From the NCBI RefSeq assembly GCF_017696055.1, contig NZ_JAAORG010000001.1, positions 124,001 to 188,000 of the forward strand: a DNA stretch of 64,000 bases, read 5' to 3'. Shown in pieces: positions 7,661 to 17,452 of this stretch. The DNA is from Prochlorococcus marinus XMU1406. GTDB taxonomy: Bacteria > Cyanobacteriota > Cyanobacteriia > PCC-6307 > Cyanobiaceae. The notes below the pieces were generated by a model that made no database searches, was not told the origin of the DNA, and worked only from the letters and a program-made list of their open reading frames with translations. Within the stretch, counting starts at the first letter, position 1. Each line of letters opens with the position of its first letter. A program made the translations under genes and the position numbers.

Positions 7661-8295
7661 TTGTTATTAGAAAAATTCTTTAGTATGGTTTGTCTAATTT
7701 GATTAGAAATAGTTTCAACATTTTGTGAGGCAGATATCACTTCCCATTGTTTTTCTTTGGCAATTAGTTTGAATCCTTCATTTACTTTTTCTAGAAATCT
7801 AATACCTTCTGATTCCATTCTATCTGGGATTTCATGTTTTCTTCGGAATATACTCTCTTCTGGAGAAATTTCTAAGAAGAAAGTTAGATCAGGAGACTTT
7901 CCTTGACACACAATAGATTCAATATTTTTAATTATTTCTAAATTTATATTTCTTCCATAACCTTGATAAGCCAGTGTGGAATCAGAAAATCTATCACTTA
8001 TTACCCAATCATTCTTATTTAAAGCAGGTGAAATAATTTTTGAAACGTGTTCCGCTCTATCAGCTGAATAAAGCAATAATTCCGCGAGCGATGAGGGTTT
8101 GTTATTTGCATTATTATCAAGAATCAGTCCTCTAAGTTTTTTTCCTAATAGGCTGCCTCCAGGCTCTCTAGTTGTGATTAATTTAGACCCTTTCTTTATT
8201 AGACCACTATTAGGTAGCCATTTAGATAGTTCATCTATTTGGGTAGTCTTACCACATCCATCAATACCCTCAATAACGATAAATTTTCCTTTCAT
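7657..8295 (-). CDS. tmk: Thymidylate kinase
   Basis: Phosphorylates dTMP to dTDP. Seen: P-loop [10 protein letters not shown] (9-18), the DR motif in [16 protein letters not shown] (about 97-112) that binds the dTMP phosphate, TREPGG (about 43-48) and a lid with [12 protein letters not shown]. Length 212 is typical. Its ATG is directly adjacent to the P-type ATPase stop and its stop overlaps the holB start, so the three genes probably form one transcript. Confidence 0.95.
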   Translation of the reverse strand: MKGKFIVIEGIDGCGKTTQIDELSKWLPNSGLIKKGSKLITTREPGGSLLGKKLRGLILDNNANNKPSSLAELLLYSADRAEHVSKIISPALNKNDWVISDRFSDSTLAYQGYGRNINLEIIKNIESIVCQGKSPDLTFFLEISPEESIFRRKHEIPDRMESEGIRFLEKVNEGFKLIAKEKQWEVISASQNVETISNQIRQTILKNFSNNK

Positions 8296-10599
8296 TTAAT
8301 CCAAAGATAAAGCATTAATTACAACTGTAATAGAGCTAATAGCCATCAATAATGCTGCAATTGAGGGAGTGAGAAGAATACCGTATTTAGGGAATAAAAA
8401 GCCCGCGGCTAAAGGTATAGCGAGTAAGTTGTAACCAAAAGCCCATGTTAGATTTTGCTTTATTTTTCTTATAGTTTTTTTTGCAAGATTTAAGGCGTAG
8501 GGTAATCCATTGAGTTGATCTCCCATCAATACTACATCTGCATTTGCCTTGGCTATTTGAGTCCCCGATCCCACTGCAATTCCTAAGTCTGAGGATGCTA
8601 AGGCTGGGACATCATTAATACCATCACCAATCATTGCTACTTTATTATTAATTTTTAAATTTTCTATAGTCTTTAGCTTCATTTCAGGAAGAAGATCCCA
8701 TTTTACTTCTGTTTCTTTACAACCAATTTTTTTTGCTAAAGCTAAAACTGTTTGTTTCCTATCTCCACTTAAAATATTAATTTTAAATTTGTTTTCTCTC
8801 AAATTTTGAACTGTTTTAATTGAATCATCTCTGAGTAAATCTCCTAGCAAAATAAAGCCTAATAACTTATCTTTGATACTTACTCCAATGATAGTGTTCG
8901 TTTTTGTTTCTTCATTTTCGATTACTTTTTTTGCATCACTATCAATAATTATTCCTTTGCTTAGTAGCCATTCAATATTTCCAATATTAATAAGTCCATC
9001 AATTGACTCAAGTTCTCCAGAAATACCTCGACCTGAATGTGTGAAAATTTTTTTTATTGGAAATAAAATTAAATTTTGCTTTTTTGCCTCTTGAATTAAA
9101 GCATCCGCAATTGGATGTCTGCTTTCCTTTTCTAAACTGGCAGCTATTCTTAATAAAAATGAATTGTCATCATTATTTTTATAATTAACAATAAAAGGCT
9201 TACCTTTTGTTAAAGTACCTGTCTTGTCAAAAATAATGTGATTAATTTTTGAAGCCATCTCTATTTTGTCCCCACCTTTAAATAAAACCCCTTTTTTTGC
9301 TGCTTTACCTGATGCGACAGTGATTACAGTTGGAGTGGCTAAACCTAATGCACAAGGACAAGCTATTACTAAAACAGCAATTGACAATTGAATTGCTAAA
9401 CTCAGGTAATTTTCAGCATTACTACCAAGCGAACTATGCAGTGTATGGCTTGAGTGAGCAATGAATTCATGTTTATGACTTAATAAATCAGGCCATATGC
9501 TTCTTGCCCCCTTCCACCAAAAGAAGAAAGTTAATGTAGAAAAAATAAGTACAAAGTAAGTAAATTTGCCTGCAATTTCATCAGCAATTCTTTGAATGCG
9601 AGGTTTTCTAGAGTTTACAGACTCAATAAGATTTACTAGTTTTGCAAGAGAAGAATCTCCTCCGACTTTTTGTACTTTAAGTCTAAGAGTTGAATTAAGA
9701 TTTAAAGACCCGCTAGATAGATTCTCGCCTTCTTTTACTTCGATAGGTTTGGATTCTCCAGTAATATGTGAAACATCAACATATGAGTTGCCTCTGGTAA
9801 CAATGCAGTCAGCAGGTATTCTGTCTCCTGCTAAAACTTGAATCTCTTGATCAGGTCTTAAAGTGTTTACTCTTATTGACTTTATTTGATTGTCTTCTGT
9901 GTAGATATTTGCCATTTCAGGTTGAAGATCTAATAATTCTCCAATGGATGAACCAGTTTGATGTCTTGCTCTTTCTTCTAAGAAACGCCCAATCAGTATG
10001 AAGCCTAAAAGCATAACTGGTTCATTAAAAAAACAAGGAAAACCAGTGGCTGGAAATATTAAGGATAGAAGACTTGTTGCATATGCGCTTATTACTCCAA
10101 GAGCGACTAAAGAATCCATATCCGGATGGTTCTTAATAAATGATTTAAATCCATTAATAATTATTCCTCTGCCAGGAAATAATAGAGCTAAAGTTGCTAA
10201 TGAAGCATGAAAAAATATATTCCCTAATATTGGAAAATTTATATATCTTCCTTCTGCTAGATGACCTAAACCTGAAAATAATAAAAGTAATAGGGCAAAA
10301 GTTAGTTTTTTCCATTGATTATTCCACTTCTTTTTTTTTTTTAATTCTGCTTTATTTATTTTTTTTGAAAAATCATTTATGTAAATCTTTGATGGGAAAC
10401 CATTTTCTTTTAGATTTTCGAGAACTGTTTCTATTTCTATATGTTTCTTGGTAATTTCAAAATATGCACTTTCAGTAAGCAAGTTAACAGAAACATTTTC
10501 AATACCCTCAGAATTATTCAATATTTTTTCAACAGTACTAACACAACCGCCGCATTTCATTCCTGTGACGTTTAATTGAATGCTCTCCATATTTTTCAC
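8296..10599 (-). CDS. Copper-type P1B ATPase
   Basis: Membrane pump for Cu+ (or a similar soft metal), 767 residues. Seen: one N-terminal metal-binding domain with GMKCGGC (13-19), TGES actuator loop (280-283), transmembrane CPC (414-416), phosphorylation DKTGT (Asp458), the SRHP motif (about 492) and the hinge [10 protein letters not shown]. About eight membrane segments. A His-rich loop (about 375-390) lies between two segments just before CPC. Cyanobacteria use two such pumps, one importing copper across the plasma membrane (CtaA) and one into the thylakoid (PacS); sequence alone does not decide. It is divergent from ycf3. Confidence 0.9.
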   Translation of the reverse strand: MKNMESIQLNVTGMKCGGCVSTVEKILNNSEGIENVSVNLLTESAYFEITKKHIEIETVLENLKENGFPSKIYINDFSKKINKAELKKKKKWNNQWKKLTFALLLLLFSGLGHLAEGRYINFPILGNIFFHASLATLALLFPGRGIIINGFKSFIKNHPDMDSLVALGVISAYATSLLSLIFPATGFPCFFNEPVMLLGFILIGRFLEERARHQTGSSIGELLDLQPEMANIYTEDNQIKSIRVNTLRPDQEIQVLAGDRIPADCIVTRGNSYVDVSHITGESKPIEVKEGENLSSGSLNLNSTLRLKVQKVGGDSSLAKLVNLIESVNSRKPRIQRIADEIAGKFTYFVLIFSTLTFFFWWKGARSIWPDLLSHKHEFIAHSSHTLHSSLGSNAENYLSLAIQLSIAVLVIACPCALGLATPTVITVASGKAAKKGVLFKGGDKIEMASKINHIIFDKTGTLTKGKPFIVNYKNNDDNSFLLRIAASLEKESRHPIADALIQEAKKQNLILFPIKKIFTHSGRGISGELESIDGLINIGNIEWLLSKGIIIDSDAKKVIENEETKTNTIIGVSIKDKLLGFILLGDLLRDDSIKTVQNLRENKFKINILSGDRKQTVLALAKKIGCKETEVKWDLLPEMKLKTIENLKINNKVAMIGDGINDVPALASSDLGIAVGSGTQIAKANADVVLMGDQLNGLPYALNLAKKTIRKIKQNLTWAFGYNLLAIPLAAGFLFPKYGILLTPSIAALLMAISSITVVINALSLD

Positions 10600-10710
10600 G
10601 ATAAAAGCATATTAATGCTTAACTTTATTTTAACTATAATAATAAATGTAATAGACTTTTTAAATAGTTATTTTTTAAATTACTATATTAATTTTATTAA
10701 ATTTAGAGCA

Positions 10711-11232
10711 GTGCCTAGTAATCAAAACAGAGACAATTTTATTGATAAAGCTTTTACTGTAATTGCTGAATCTATTGTAAAAATAATGCCTATCGCTGAG
10801 AAAGAAAAAAAGGCATATATTTATTATAGAGATGGCTTAGCTGCACAAAATAATGGGGATTATTCGGAAGCATTAGAGTATTACAAAGAGAGTTTACTTC
10901 TTGAAGAAAATAAAATTGATAGGGGTGAGACTCTAAAAAACATGGCAATTATATATATGAGTAACGGTGAAGAGGATTTATCTATTGAAACTTATGAAAA
11001 AGCATTACTAGAAAATCCCAAACAGCCATCATGCTTAAAAAATATCGGTTTAATTTATGAAAAAAGGGGAAGATATGCTGAGCAAAATGGTGATTTAGAT
11101 CAGAGAGATATTTGGTTTGATAAAGCTGCTGAAGTCTGGTCTAAAGCGGTGAGACTATATCCAGGTGGGTATCTAGATATTGAGAATTGGTTGAAAAACT
11201 CGGGCAGAAGCTCAATTGATATGTACCTTTGA
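10711..11232 (+). CDS. ycf3: Photosystem I assembly protein Ycf3
   Basis: TPR protein needed for photosystem I assembly, acting at the thylakoid surface. Seen: three tetratricopeptide repeats between about 35 and 150, and the family's start [14 protein letters not shown] and end [13 protein letters not shown]. Length 173 is normal. The open frame reaches back to 10576 into the ATPase start, but that segment is AT-rich and unlike Ycf3; the GTG at 10711 gives exactly the family's N-terminus (M-PSNQN). Confidence 0.93.
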   Translation: MPSNQNRDNFIDKAFTVIAESIVKIMPIAEKEKKAYIYYRDGLAAQNNGDYSEALEYYKESLLLEENKIDRGETLKNMAIIYMSNGEEDLSIETYEKALLENPKQPSCLKNIGLIYEKRGRYAEQNGDLDQRDIWFDKAAEVWSKAVRLYPGGYLDIENWLKNSGRSSIDMYL

Positions 11233-11236
11233 TTTT

Positions 11237-12589
11237 TTATTTTGAAAAAGAATAATCAACTGCTTCTTTAATATTGGATATCTCTTTGATATTTATTAAA
11301 TTTTGAAAATTATTATTTAGTTCCTCCTCTAGTTTTGGGACTATGATATTCTTGATACCTAATCTTACTGCTTCTTCAATCTTTGTTCGAAGGTTATTCG
11401 ATTTTCTAACTTGACCGCTCAAACCCAATTCCCCAATAAATGAGGTACTAGCTAAAGCAGGAATATTTTTCAAGCTTGATAAAATTGATATTGCTACACC
11501 TAAGTCAGATGAGGGATCATTAATCTCAAAACCTCCACCAGTAGCAATATAACAATCAAATTCAGATAATTTTATCCCCACGTGTTTTTCAATAACAGCA
11601 AGAATTTGATGCAACCTATTTATGCTAATTCCAGTTGTAGTTCGTCTTGGATTACTGTAGAAAGTTTTATTTACCAGTGCTTGTATATCAACTGCTAATG
11701 GTCGAGTGCCTTCATTTGTAATCGTAGTTGTTACACCTGAAATATTTTCTTTATTTGTAAAAATTGAACTTGGGTTTTTTATCTCTCTTAAACCTTCTTC
11801 AAGCATTTCAAAAATTCCAATTTCAAAGGTCGATCCAAATCGATTTTTTATACTTCTTAGTAATCTATGAGATGAAATATTATCTCCTTCAAAGTTTATT
11901 ACTGTATCAACTAAATGCTCAAGAGTTTTAGGGCCAGCTAACGCACCATCCTTGGTTACATGACCAATTATTAGAAGCGCAATATTATTGTCTTTGGCTA
12001 GATTTTGCAACTCAGACGAACATGCTCTAACTTGAGAAACCGATCCTGGCGAACTTTCCATTTCATGATTGTGGATGGCTTGAATACTATCAATAATTGC
12101 GAAACTTGGATTTACACTTTTGATCTCTTCAATAATTAGGGATAAATTTGTTTCTGCAAAAATTTTTAAATCAATACTGTTTTGATTTAATCTTTCCCAT
12201 CTAATTTTTACTTGTTCTAGGGATTCTTCTGCAGTTATGTATAAAACTTTCTCATTTAGAGATATTTTTCCTGCTGATTGAAGAACTATTGTGCTTTTAC
12301 CTATACCTGGTTCTCCTCCAAGTAAGACAACAGATCCAGGTACTATTCCACCTCCAAGAACTCGATCAAATTCTCTAAAACCACTTGTAAATCTTGATAT
12401 TTTTTTTGATGAAATTTCATTAAAAGAGATAGATTTCTTATTATTTTTAATATTTTGATGTCTAGATCTCTTGCTTTTAATTTCTTCTACAATCGAATTC
12501 CATGAGTTGCAGTTAAGGCATTTCCCAAAGTATTGAGAAGTTTCAGTTCCGCAATTTTGACAAATAAAAGTCGATAATTTGCTAGACAT
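11237..12589 (-). CDS. radA: DNA repair protein RadA (Sms)
   Basis: RecA-like helicase for branch migration in recombinational repair. Seen: zinc finger Cys10, Cys13, Cys24, Cys27; Walker A GGEPGIGKST (91-100); the RadA motif KNRFG; and a C-terminal Lon-protease-like domain with ATGGGFEINDPSSDLG. Length 450 is normal. Convergent with ycf3, 4 nt between the stops. Confidence 0.96.
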   Translation of the reverse strand: MSSKLSTFICQNCGTETSQYFGKCLNCNSWNSIVEEIKSKRSRHQNIKNNKKSISFNEISSKKISRFTSGFREFDRVLGGGIVPGSVVLLGGEPGIGKSTIVLQSAGKISLNEKVLYITAEESLEQVKIRWERLNQNSIDLKIFAETNLSLIIEEIKSVNPSFAIIDSIQAIHNHEMESSPGSVSQVRACSSELQNLAKDNNIALLIIGHVTKDGALAGPKTLEHLVDTVINFEGDNISSHRLLRSIKNRFGSTFEIGIFEMLEEGLREIKNPSSIFTNKENISGVTTTITNEGTRPLAVDIQALVNKTFYSNPRRTTTGISINRLHQILAVIEKHVGIKLSEFDCYIATGGGFEINDPSSDLGVAISILSSLKNIPALASTSFIGELGLSGQVRKSNNLRTKIEEAVRLGIKNIIVPKLEEELNNNFQNLINIKEISNIKEAVDYSFSK

Positions 12590-12696
12590 TTAGTTTTTGA
12601 ATAAAGTATTAGAACTAGAATGTTTGGGATATTGCCCCTCTACAAGTTAGATTAGGATAATAATTAATTCTCTTACTGATTAGCTAATAGAAACAA

Positions 12697-13443
12697 ATGG
12701 CTCTATCTAGTCAAACTAAAGAAACAATTCTTGTCGCAGATGACGAGGCAAGTATTAGAAGAATTCTGGAGACGCGCCTCTCCATGATTGGCTACAAAGT
12801 CGTAACTGCAAGTGATGGTAAAGAAGCACTAAAGTTATTTAAAGATTATGACCCTGATTTAGTCGTGCTTGACGTTATGATGCCAAAATTAGATGGCTAT
12901 GGAGTGTGTCAAGAATTAAGGAAAGATTCTGATGTTCCAATTGTTATGTTAACTGCATTAGGAGATGTTGCAGATAGGATAACAGGTTTAGAATTAGGGG
13001 CTGATGATTACGTCGTAAAACCATTTAGCCCAAAGGAGTTAGAAGCTAGGATTAGGTGTGTTCTGAGAAGAATCGATAAAGAACAAATCCCTGGAATGCC
13101 TAATTCAGGATTGATTTTGGTTACAGATATAAAAATTGATACAAATCGAAGACAAGTTTTTAAAAGTGATGAGAGAATTAGGTTAACTGGAATGGAATTT
13201 AGTCTTTTAGAGCTTTTGGTAAGTAGGTCAGGAGAGCCATTTAGTAGAGGAGAGATTTTGAAAGAAGTTTGGGGATATACACCTGAGAGACACGTTGATA
13301 CAAGAGTAGTGGATGTTCATATATCAAGATTAAGATCAAAACTGGAGGCTGATCCCGCAAATCCTGAATTGATATTAACAGCGAGGGGCACAGGATATCT
13401 TTTTCAAAGGATTGTAGATATTGCTCCTTTTGATGGTAAATAA
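12697..13443 (+). CDS. rpaB: Response regulator RpaB (Ycf27, OmpR class)
   Basis: Essential light-stress response regulator that binds HLR1 sites and usually pairs with NblS. Seen: receiver Asp59 (VLDVMMPK), Lys108 (VKPF), winged-helix domain about 135-240 with TGMEFSLLELLVSRSGEPFS and VVDVHISRLRSKLEADP. Length 248 is typical. It ends immediately before plsX with no gap, so regulator and lipid genes may be co-transcribed. No HLR1-like site could be assigned with confidence upstream. Confidence 0.93.
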   Translation: MALSSQTKETILVADDEASIRRILETRLSMIGYKVVTASDGKEALKLFKDYDPDLVVLDVMMPKLDGYGVCQELRKDSDVPIVMLTALGDVADRITGLELGADDYVVKPFSPKELEARIRCVLRRIDKEQIPGMPNSGLILVTDIKIDTNRRQVFKSDERIRLTGMEFSLLELLVSRSGEPFSRGEILKEVWGYTPERHVDTRVVDVHISRLRSKLEADPANPELILTARGTGYLFQRIVDIAPFDGK

Positions 13444-14850
13444 ATGGGCAAAGAAAGTGTGCAAAAAATTAATAAGCCCAGAGCTATCAGAAGATTAGTT
13501 ATTTGGTACAAAAGAAACTCTGCTGTAACTTCAATAGTAGATACTGCTGCTAGTTCTGCGGTGACGGCTAGTAATGTTGCGGGTAATGTAGTTTCTGGTG
13601 CTGGTTCTGTTGTGAGCACAGCTAGTAATGTGGCGAGTAATGTTGCAGGTAATGTAGTTTCAAGCGCTGAATCTGTTGTGAATACTGCCAGCAGTGTTGT
13701 TTCAAATGCTAGTTCAATAGCTAAAAATACATTACAGCCATTAGTTTTTGACCCATTAAAAAGATTACAAAATAATGATAATATTTTAGATAGGGTAGAG
13801 GAATCTCAATCTAAAAGAATTTGGATCGCAGTTGATGGTATGGGTGGAGATTATGCTCCTGGTCCAATTCTTGAGGGTTGCCTCGAAGCAATAAGTAGAT
13901 TTCCAATAAATATAAAGTTTGTCGGTAAAATTGAAAAAGTTAAAGATGCAGCAGAAAAAACTGGTTTAGCAGAAATATTAGGAAATGAAATTGATAATAA
14001 TCGTCTTGAATTAATTGATAGTGGAGAGCCTATTGGGATGAATGAAGAAGCTACTGCAGTTAGAAAAAGGAAAAATGCAAGTATAAACGTTGCGATGGAT
14101 TTAGTGAGAAATAATAAAGCTGAAGCTGTCTACTCAGCTGGTAATTCAGGAGCCATGATGGCTTCTGCCATATTTAGAATTGGAAGATTGAAAGGAATTG
14201 ATAGACCAGCTATAGGAGCATTATTTCCAACAAGGGATCAAACTCGCCCGGTATTAGTTTTAGATGTTGGTGCAAATACTGATTGTAAGCCATCTTATCT
14301 GCATCAATTTGCTCTTCTAGGTAACATTTATGCAAAAGATGTCTTACAAGTAAAAAAACCAAGAATTGGCCTTTTAAATATTGGAGAAGAAGAATGCAAA
14401 GGTAATGATTTATCCCTAAAAACATTTGAATTATTATCTTCTGAAAAAAGTTTTCATTTTGGAGGTAATTGTGAAGGGCGAGATGTATTATCAGGTAGTT
14501 TCGACGTAGTAGTCTGTGATGGATTTACTGGAAATATATTATTGAAATTTCTTGAATCTGTGGGAGGGGTTTTATTAGATATTTTGAGATCTGAGCTGCC
14601 ACGTGGAAGGCGGGGGAAAGTTGGTTCAGCTTTTTTAAAAAGTAATCTACTCAGAATTAAGAAAAGGTTAGATCATGCCGAACATGGAGGAGCTTTATTA
14701 CTTGGGGTGAATGGAATTTGCGTTATTGGTCATGGAAGTAGCAAATCTTTATCAGTAGTTAGTGCTCTTCGCTTGGCTCACTCCGCAGTGAATCATGGTG
14801 TTATGGACAATTTAAATCAACTTCAAAAGCTTCAAGTTTTAAATTCATAA
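13444..14850 (+). CDS. plsX: Phosphate acyltransferase PlsX with long N-terminal repeat extension
   Basis: Converts acyl-ACP to acyl-phosphate in phospholipid synthesis. The catalytic core starts at about residue 124 (RIWIAVDGMGGDYAPG) and runs to the end with SAGNSGAMMASAIF and DVGANTDCKP, normal in length. Before it is a 120-residue extension absent from ordinary PlsX: a short basic start, then about 68 residues (28-95) made almost only of Ala, Val, Ser, Asn, Thr and Gly in imperfect repeats of ASNVAGNVVS and SAESVVN types, then a linker. No start codon lies between extension and core, so it is one protein. The extension looks like a long amphipathic helix, as in lipid-binding proteins. Starts right after rpaB. 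Confidence 0.93.
   Translation: MGKESVQKINKPRAIRRLVIWYKRNSAVTSIVDTAASSAVTASNVAGNVVSGAGSVVSTASNVASNVAGNVVSSAESVVNTASSVVSNASSIAKNTLQPLVFDPLKRLQNNDNILDRVEESQSKRIWIAVDGMGGDYAPGPILEGCLEAISRFPINIKFVGKIEKVKDAAEKTGLAEILGNEIDNNRLELIDSGEPIGMNEEATAVRKRKNASINVAMDLVRNNKAEAVYSAGNSGAMMASAIFRIGRLKGIDRPAIGALFPTRDQTRPVLVLDVGANTDCKPSYLHQFALLGNIYAKDVLQVKKPRIGLLNIGEEECKGNDLSLKTFELLSSEKSFHFGGNCEGRDVLSGSFDVVVCDGFTGNILLKFLESVGGVLLDILRSELPRGRRGKVGSAFLKSNLLRIKKRLDHAEHGGALLLGVNGICVIGHGSSKSLSVVSALRLAHSAVNHGVMDNLNQLQKLQVLNS
13525..13730 (+). repeat. Imperfect in-frame repeats in plsX extension
   Basis: The DNA encodes repeating units such as GCTAGTAATGTTGCGGGTAA and near copies 60-66 bp further on. The repeats keep the frame and differ at third positions, so selection acts on protein. 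Likely to vary in copy number between strains. Confidence 0.6.
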
Positions 14851-14859
14851 AACATATTG

Positions 14860-14879
14860 AGTCAAATTTATGTTTGACT
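14860..14879. other. Short inverted repeat between plsX and fabH
   Basis: AGTCAAA and TTTGACT form a 7-bp stem with a 6-base loop. No T run follows, so it is not a standard terminator. It could be an RNA processing or attenuation hairpin. Confidence 0.35.
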
Positions 14880-14903
14880 AATATAAGTAACTAAAAAACT
14901 CTT

Positions 14904-15911
14904 TTGGAAGGAATAAATTTTAATCAGATTGGAGTATCATTCAAGGGGAGCGGAAGTTATGTACCTGATCAAATTCTGACTAATCAAAAAATTAGTCAAA
15001 AGGTTGATACAAGCAATGAATGGATAAAATCTAGAACGGGCATTTCTGAGAGAAGAATCTCTAACTTAGGAGATAATGTTACTGAGATGGGCTATAAGGC
15101 GGCTCTAACTGCTATAGAAACGGCTAATTGGGATATTAAAACGATTGATTTGATTGTTTTAGCTACTTCTACTCCGCATGATTTATTTGGATCAGCGCCA
15201 TCCATTCAAGCTAAATTAGGGGCAGCTAATGCTGTGGCTTTCGATTTAACTGCGGCATGTAGTGGTTTCTTATTTGCCTTAATTACAGCCTCACAATTTT
15301 TAAAAGGGGGTAGTTTTAAAAGAGCTATTGTTATAGGAGCAGATCAACTATCAAGCTTTGTTGACTGGAATGATAGAAGAAGTTGTATTCTCTTTGGAGA
15401 TGGTGCAGGTGCATTAGCAATTGAAGCCACTAATCAATATGATAATTTAATTGGTTTTGATATGAAAACTGATGGAGAAAGGGGTTCTTTTCTTAATCTC
15501 CCATCAAAAAATAATAAGGATTCAATAATTGATAATATTGATTTCTCAAGTGGAGCTTTTTCTCCAATTCAGATGAATGGGCAGGAAGTGTATAAATTTG
15601 CAGTGAGAGAAGTTCCGATAATTCTTGAAAAGTTGTTCAAAAAAATGAATTATGCTTCCGATGAAGTTGATTGGCTTGTATTGCATCAAGCTAATCAAAG
15701 GATATTGGATTCTGTAGGAGAAAGGTTAAAAATTCCTGGAGAAAAAATTCTTAGCAATTTAGAAAAATACGGTAACACTTCAGCAGCAACAATTCCACTT
15801 GTGATGGATGAGGCTATTAGAGACAATAGAATTAAACAAAATGATATTATTGCAACAAGTGGTTTTGGTGCTGGGTTAAGTTGGGGTGCAGCCCTCATTA
15901 AATGGGGTTAA
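14904..15911 (+). CDS. fabH: 3-oxoacyl-ACP synthase III
   Basis: Starts fatty acid synthesis by condensing acetyl-CoA with malonyl-ACP. Seen: catalytic Cys119 (TAACSGF), His in LHQANQRIL (about 260) and Asn in GNTSAAT (about 290). Length 335. The start is TTG at 14904, which gives the MEGINFNQIG N-terminus I recall for Prochlorococcus FabH; no ATG is available before the conserved VSFKGSGSY. Confidence 0.95.
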   Translation: MEGINFNQIGVSFKGSGSYVPDQILTNQKISQKVDTSNEWIKSRTGISERRISNLGDNVTEMGYKAALTAIETANWDIKTIDLIVLATSTPHDLFGSAPSIQAKLGAANAVAFDLTAACSGFLFALITASQFLKGGSFKRAIVIGADQLSSFVDWNDRRSCILFGDGAGALAIEATNQYDNLIGFDMKTDGERGSFLNLPSKNNKDSIIDNIDFSSGAFSPIQMNGQEVYKFAVREVPIILEKLFKKMNYASDEVDWLVLHQANQRILDSVGERLKIPGEKILSNLEKYGNTSAATIPLVMDEAIRDNRIKQNDIIATSGFGAGLSWGAALIKWG

Positions 15912-15926
15912 AAAAAAAGGAGCATT

Positions 15927-16823
15927 ATGACAGTTGCATGGGTATTCCCTGGACAGGGTTCGCAAAAAATTGGAATGGCAAAACAAATTGAAAATTTGCC
16001 CAACACAAAAGAGAGGTTTAGTTATGCATCTGAAATATTTGAGAGGAATTTATTTGAAATTTGTGAGTTAAATACTGAATCAACAAATCCTCTTATTGAT
16101 TTAAATAACACAAGAAATACACAAATTTGTCTTTTTTTAGTTGAATCAATTTTATTAGATGCATTAAAGGAAAATGGATTTAAACCAACTTATGTTGCTG
16201 GCCATAGTCTGGGCGAAATAACTGCACTATATTGTGCGGATGTTTTTCCATTCGAAGATTGTGTTTCTCTAATCAAAGAAAGGTCTCAATTAATGGTAAA
16301 TGCTGGGAAAGGATCTATGGCAGCAGTAATTGGTTTTGATAGAAATCAACTTGATCTATTAGTACAAAAAATTGATGATATTGTAATTGCTAATGACAAT
16401 AGCTCTTCCCAAGTTGTCTTATCAGGATCTACTGAAGCATTAGATAATTTATCGAGAGAAATTACTTGTAAAAGATTCTTGAAATTAAATGTTTCAGGTG
16501 CATTTCATTCACCATTCATGAATGAACCTTCATCAAAATTTTCTGAGTATTTAAAACAGATTAAATTTAACAATCCCTCTTTCCCTGTCATAAGCAATTA
16601 TGAACCTTCTCTTTGTAGTGATCCAAACGAGCTTAAAATTAGATTAGAAAATCAAATGTGTAATGGAGTGAGGTGGCGCGAAACTATGGATTTAATGGCA
16701 AAAGATAGTGATCTACATATTGTTGAAATTGGCCCTTCTAATGTATTAAGCGGTTTAGGAAAAAGACATCTTAAAGATGTAAAAATTTCTCAAGTTTCAT
16801 CTTCAGATCAAATATCTTATTAA
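15927..16823 (+). CDS. fabD: Malonyl-CoA:ACP transacylase
   Basis: Loads malonyl onto acyl carrier protein. Seen: N-terminal FPGQGSQ, nucleophile Ser94 in GHSLGE, and the catalytic His in GAFHSPF (about 199). Length 298 is normal. A good AAGGAG lies 8 nt before the ATG. Sixteen bases after fabH, six before plsC: same operon. Confidence 0.96.
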   Translation: MTVAWVFPGQGSQKIGMAKQIENLPNTKERFSYASEIFERNLFEICELNTESTNPLIDLNNTRNTQICLFLVESILLDALKENGFKPTYVAGHSLGEITALYCADVFPFEDCVSLIKERSQLMVNAGKGSMAAVIGFDRNQLDLLVQKIDDIVIANDNSSSQVVLSGSTEALDNLSREITCKRFLKLNVSGAFHSPFMNEPSSKFSEYLKQIKFNNPSFPVISNYEPSLCSDPNELKIRLENQMCNGVRWRETMDLMAKDSDLHIVEIGPSNVLSGLGKRHLKDVKISQVSSSDQISY

Positions 16824-16828
16824 TTTGT

Positions 16829-17449
16829 ATGAAAAATGATAATATACAAAAATTAATCTATGAATTAGTTAGCACGCTTTTTGTATTTCCTATTTATAAA
16901 TTTTTATTTAAAGGTCAATTAATAGGTAGAGAAAATATCCCGAAAAAAGATTCCTTTATCATGGTCTCTAATCATGGTTCTTTATTTGACCCTCCTTTGT
17001 TAGGCCATGCCCTTGGACGTAATATATCTTTTATGGCCAAGGCAGAGCTTTTTAAAATTCCTTTTATCGGCTTTATTATCAAGGCTTGTGGAGCGTATCC
17101 TGTAAAAAGAGGTATTGCTGATAAAAATACAATTAAAACAGCATGTAAAAAATTATCAGATGATAATTGTATTGGAATTTTTATTGATGGCACTCGTCAA
17201 AAAAATGGTCGAGTGAATAAGCCCAAACAAGGTGCAGCATTATTAGCCTTTAAAAATCAAAAATTATTATTGCCTGTTGCAATAGTTAATTCACATAGAC
17301 TAATAAGATTTAAATTCTTCATTCCTTTATTTTCAAAAATAGTTATTAAAGTGGGAAAACCTGTTCAACCTCCACAAAGTTCATCAAGAGATGATCTGAA
17401 TTCTGTAACAATGCACCTTCAAGATAATATTAATAATTTGATTGGATGA
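16829..17449 (+). CDS. plsC: 1-acyl-sn-glycerol-3-phosphate acyltransferase
   Basis: Adds the second acyl chain in phospholipid synthesis, at the membrane. Seen: catalytic NHGSLFD (His49, Asp54; the family's NHxxxxD), glycerophosphate-binding block with DGTRQ in place of the usual EGTRS (about residue 113), and an N-terminal hydrophobic stretch. Length 206 is normal. Ends the rpaB-plsX-fabH-fabD-plsC run. Confidence 0.9.
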   Translation: MKNDNIQKLIYELVSTLFVFPIYKFLFKGQLIGRENIPKKDSFIMVSNHGSLFDPPLLGHALGRNISFMAKAELFKIPFIGFIIKACGAYPVKRGIADKNTIKTACKKLSDDNCIGIFIDGTRQKNGRVNKPKQGAALLAFKNQKLLLPVAIVNSHRLIRFKFFIPLFSKIVIKVGKPVQPPQSSSRDDLNSVTMHLQDNINNLIG

Positions 17450-17452
17450 AAT

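Noticed and set aside
10576-10710. N-terminal extension of Ycf3 from the ATG at 10576
   Set aside because: The added 45 residues are hydrophobic, overlap the ATPase start and are absent from Ycf3; the GTG at 10711 gives the normal protein.
13404-13619. Minus-strand ORF over the plsX extension
   Set aside because: A shadow of the Ala/Val repeat codons on the other strand, with no start context.
14851-14903. Terminator between plsX and fabH
   Set aside because: The hairpin at 14860-14879 has no T run, so it is listed only as an inverted repeat.
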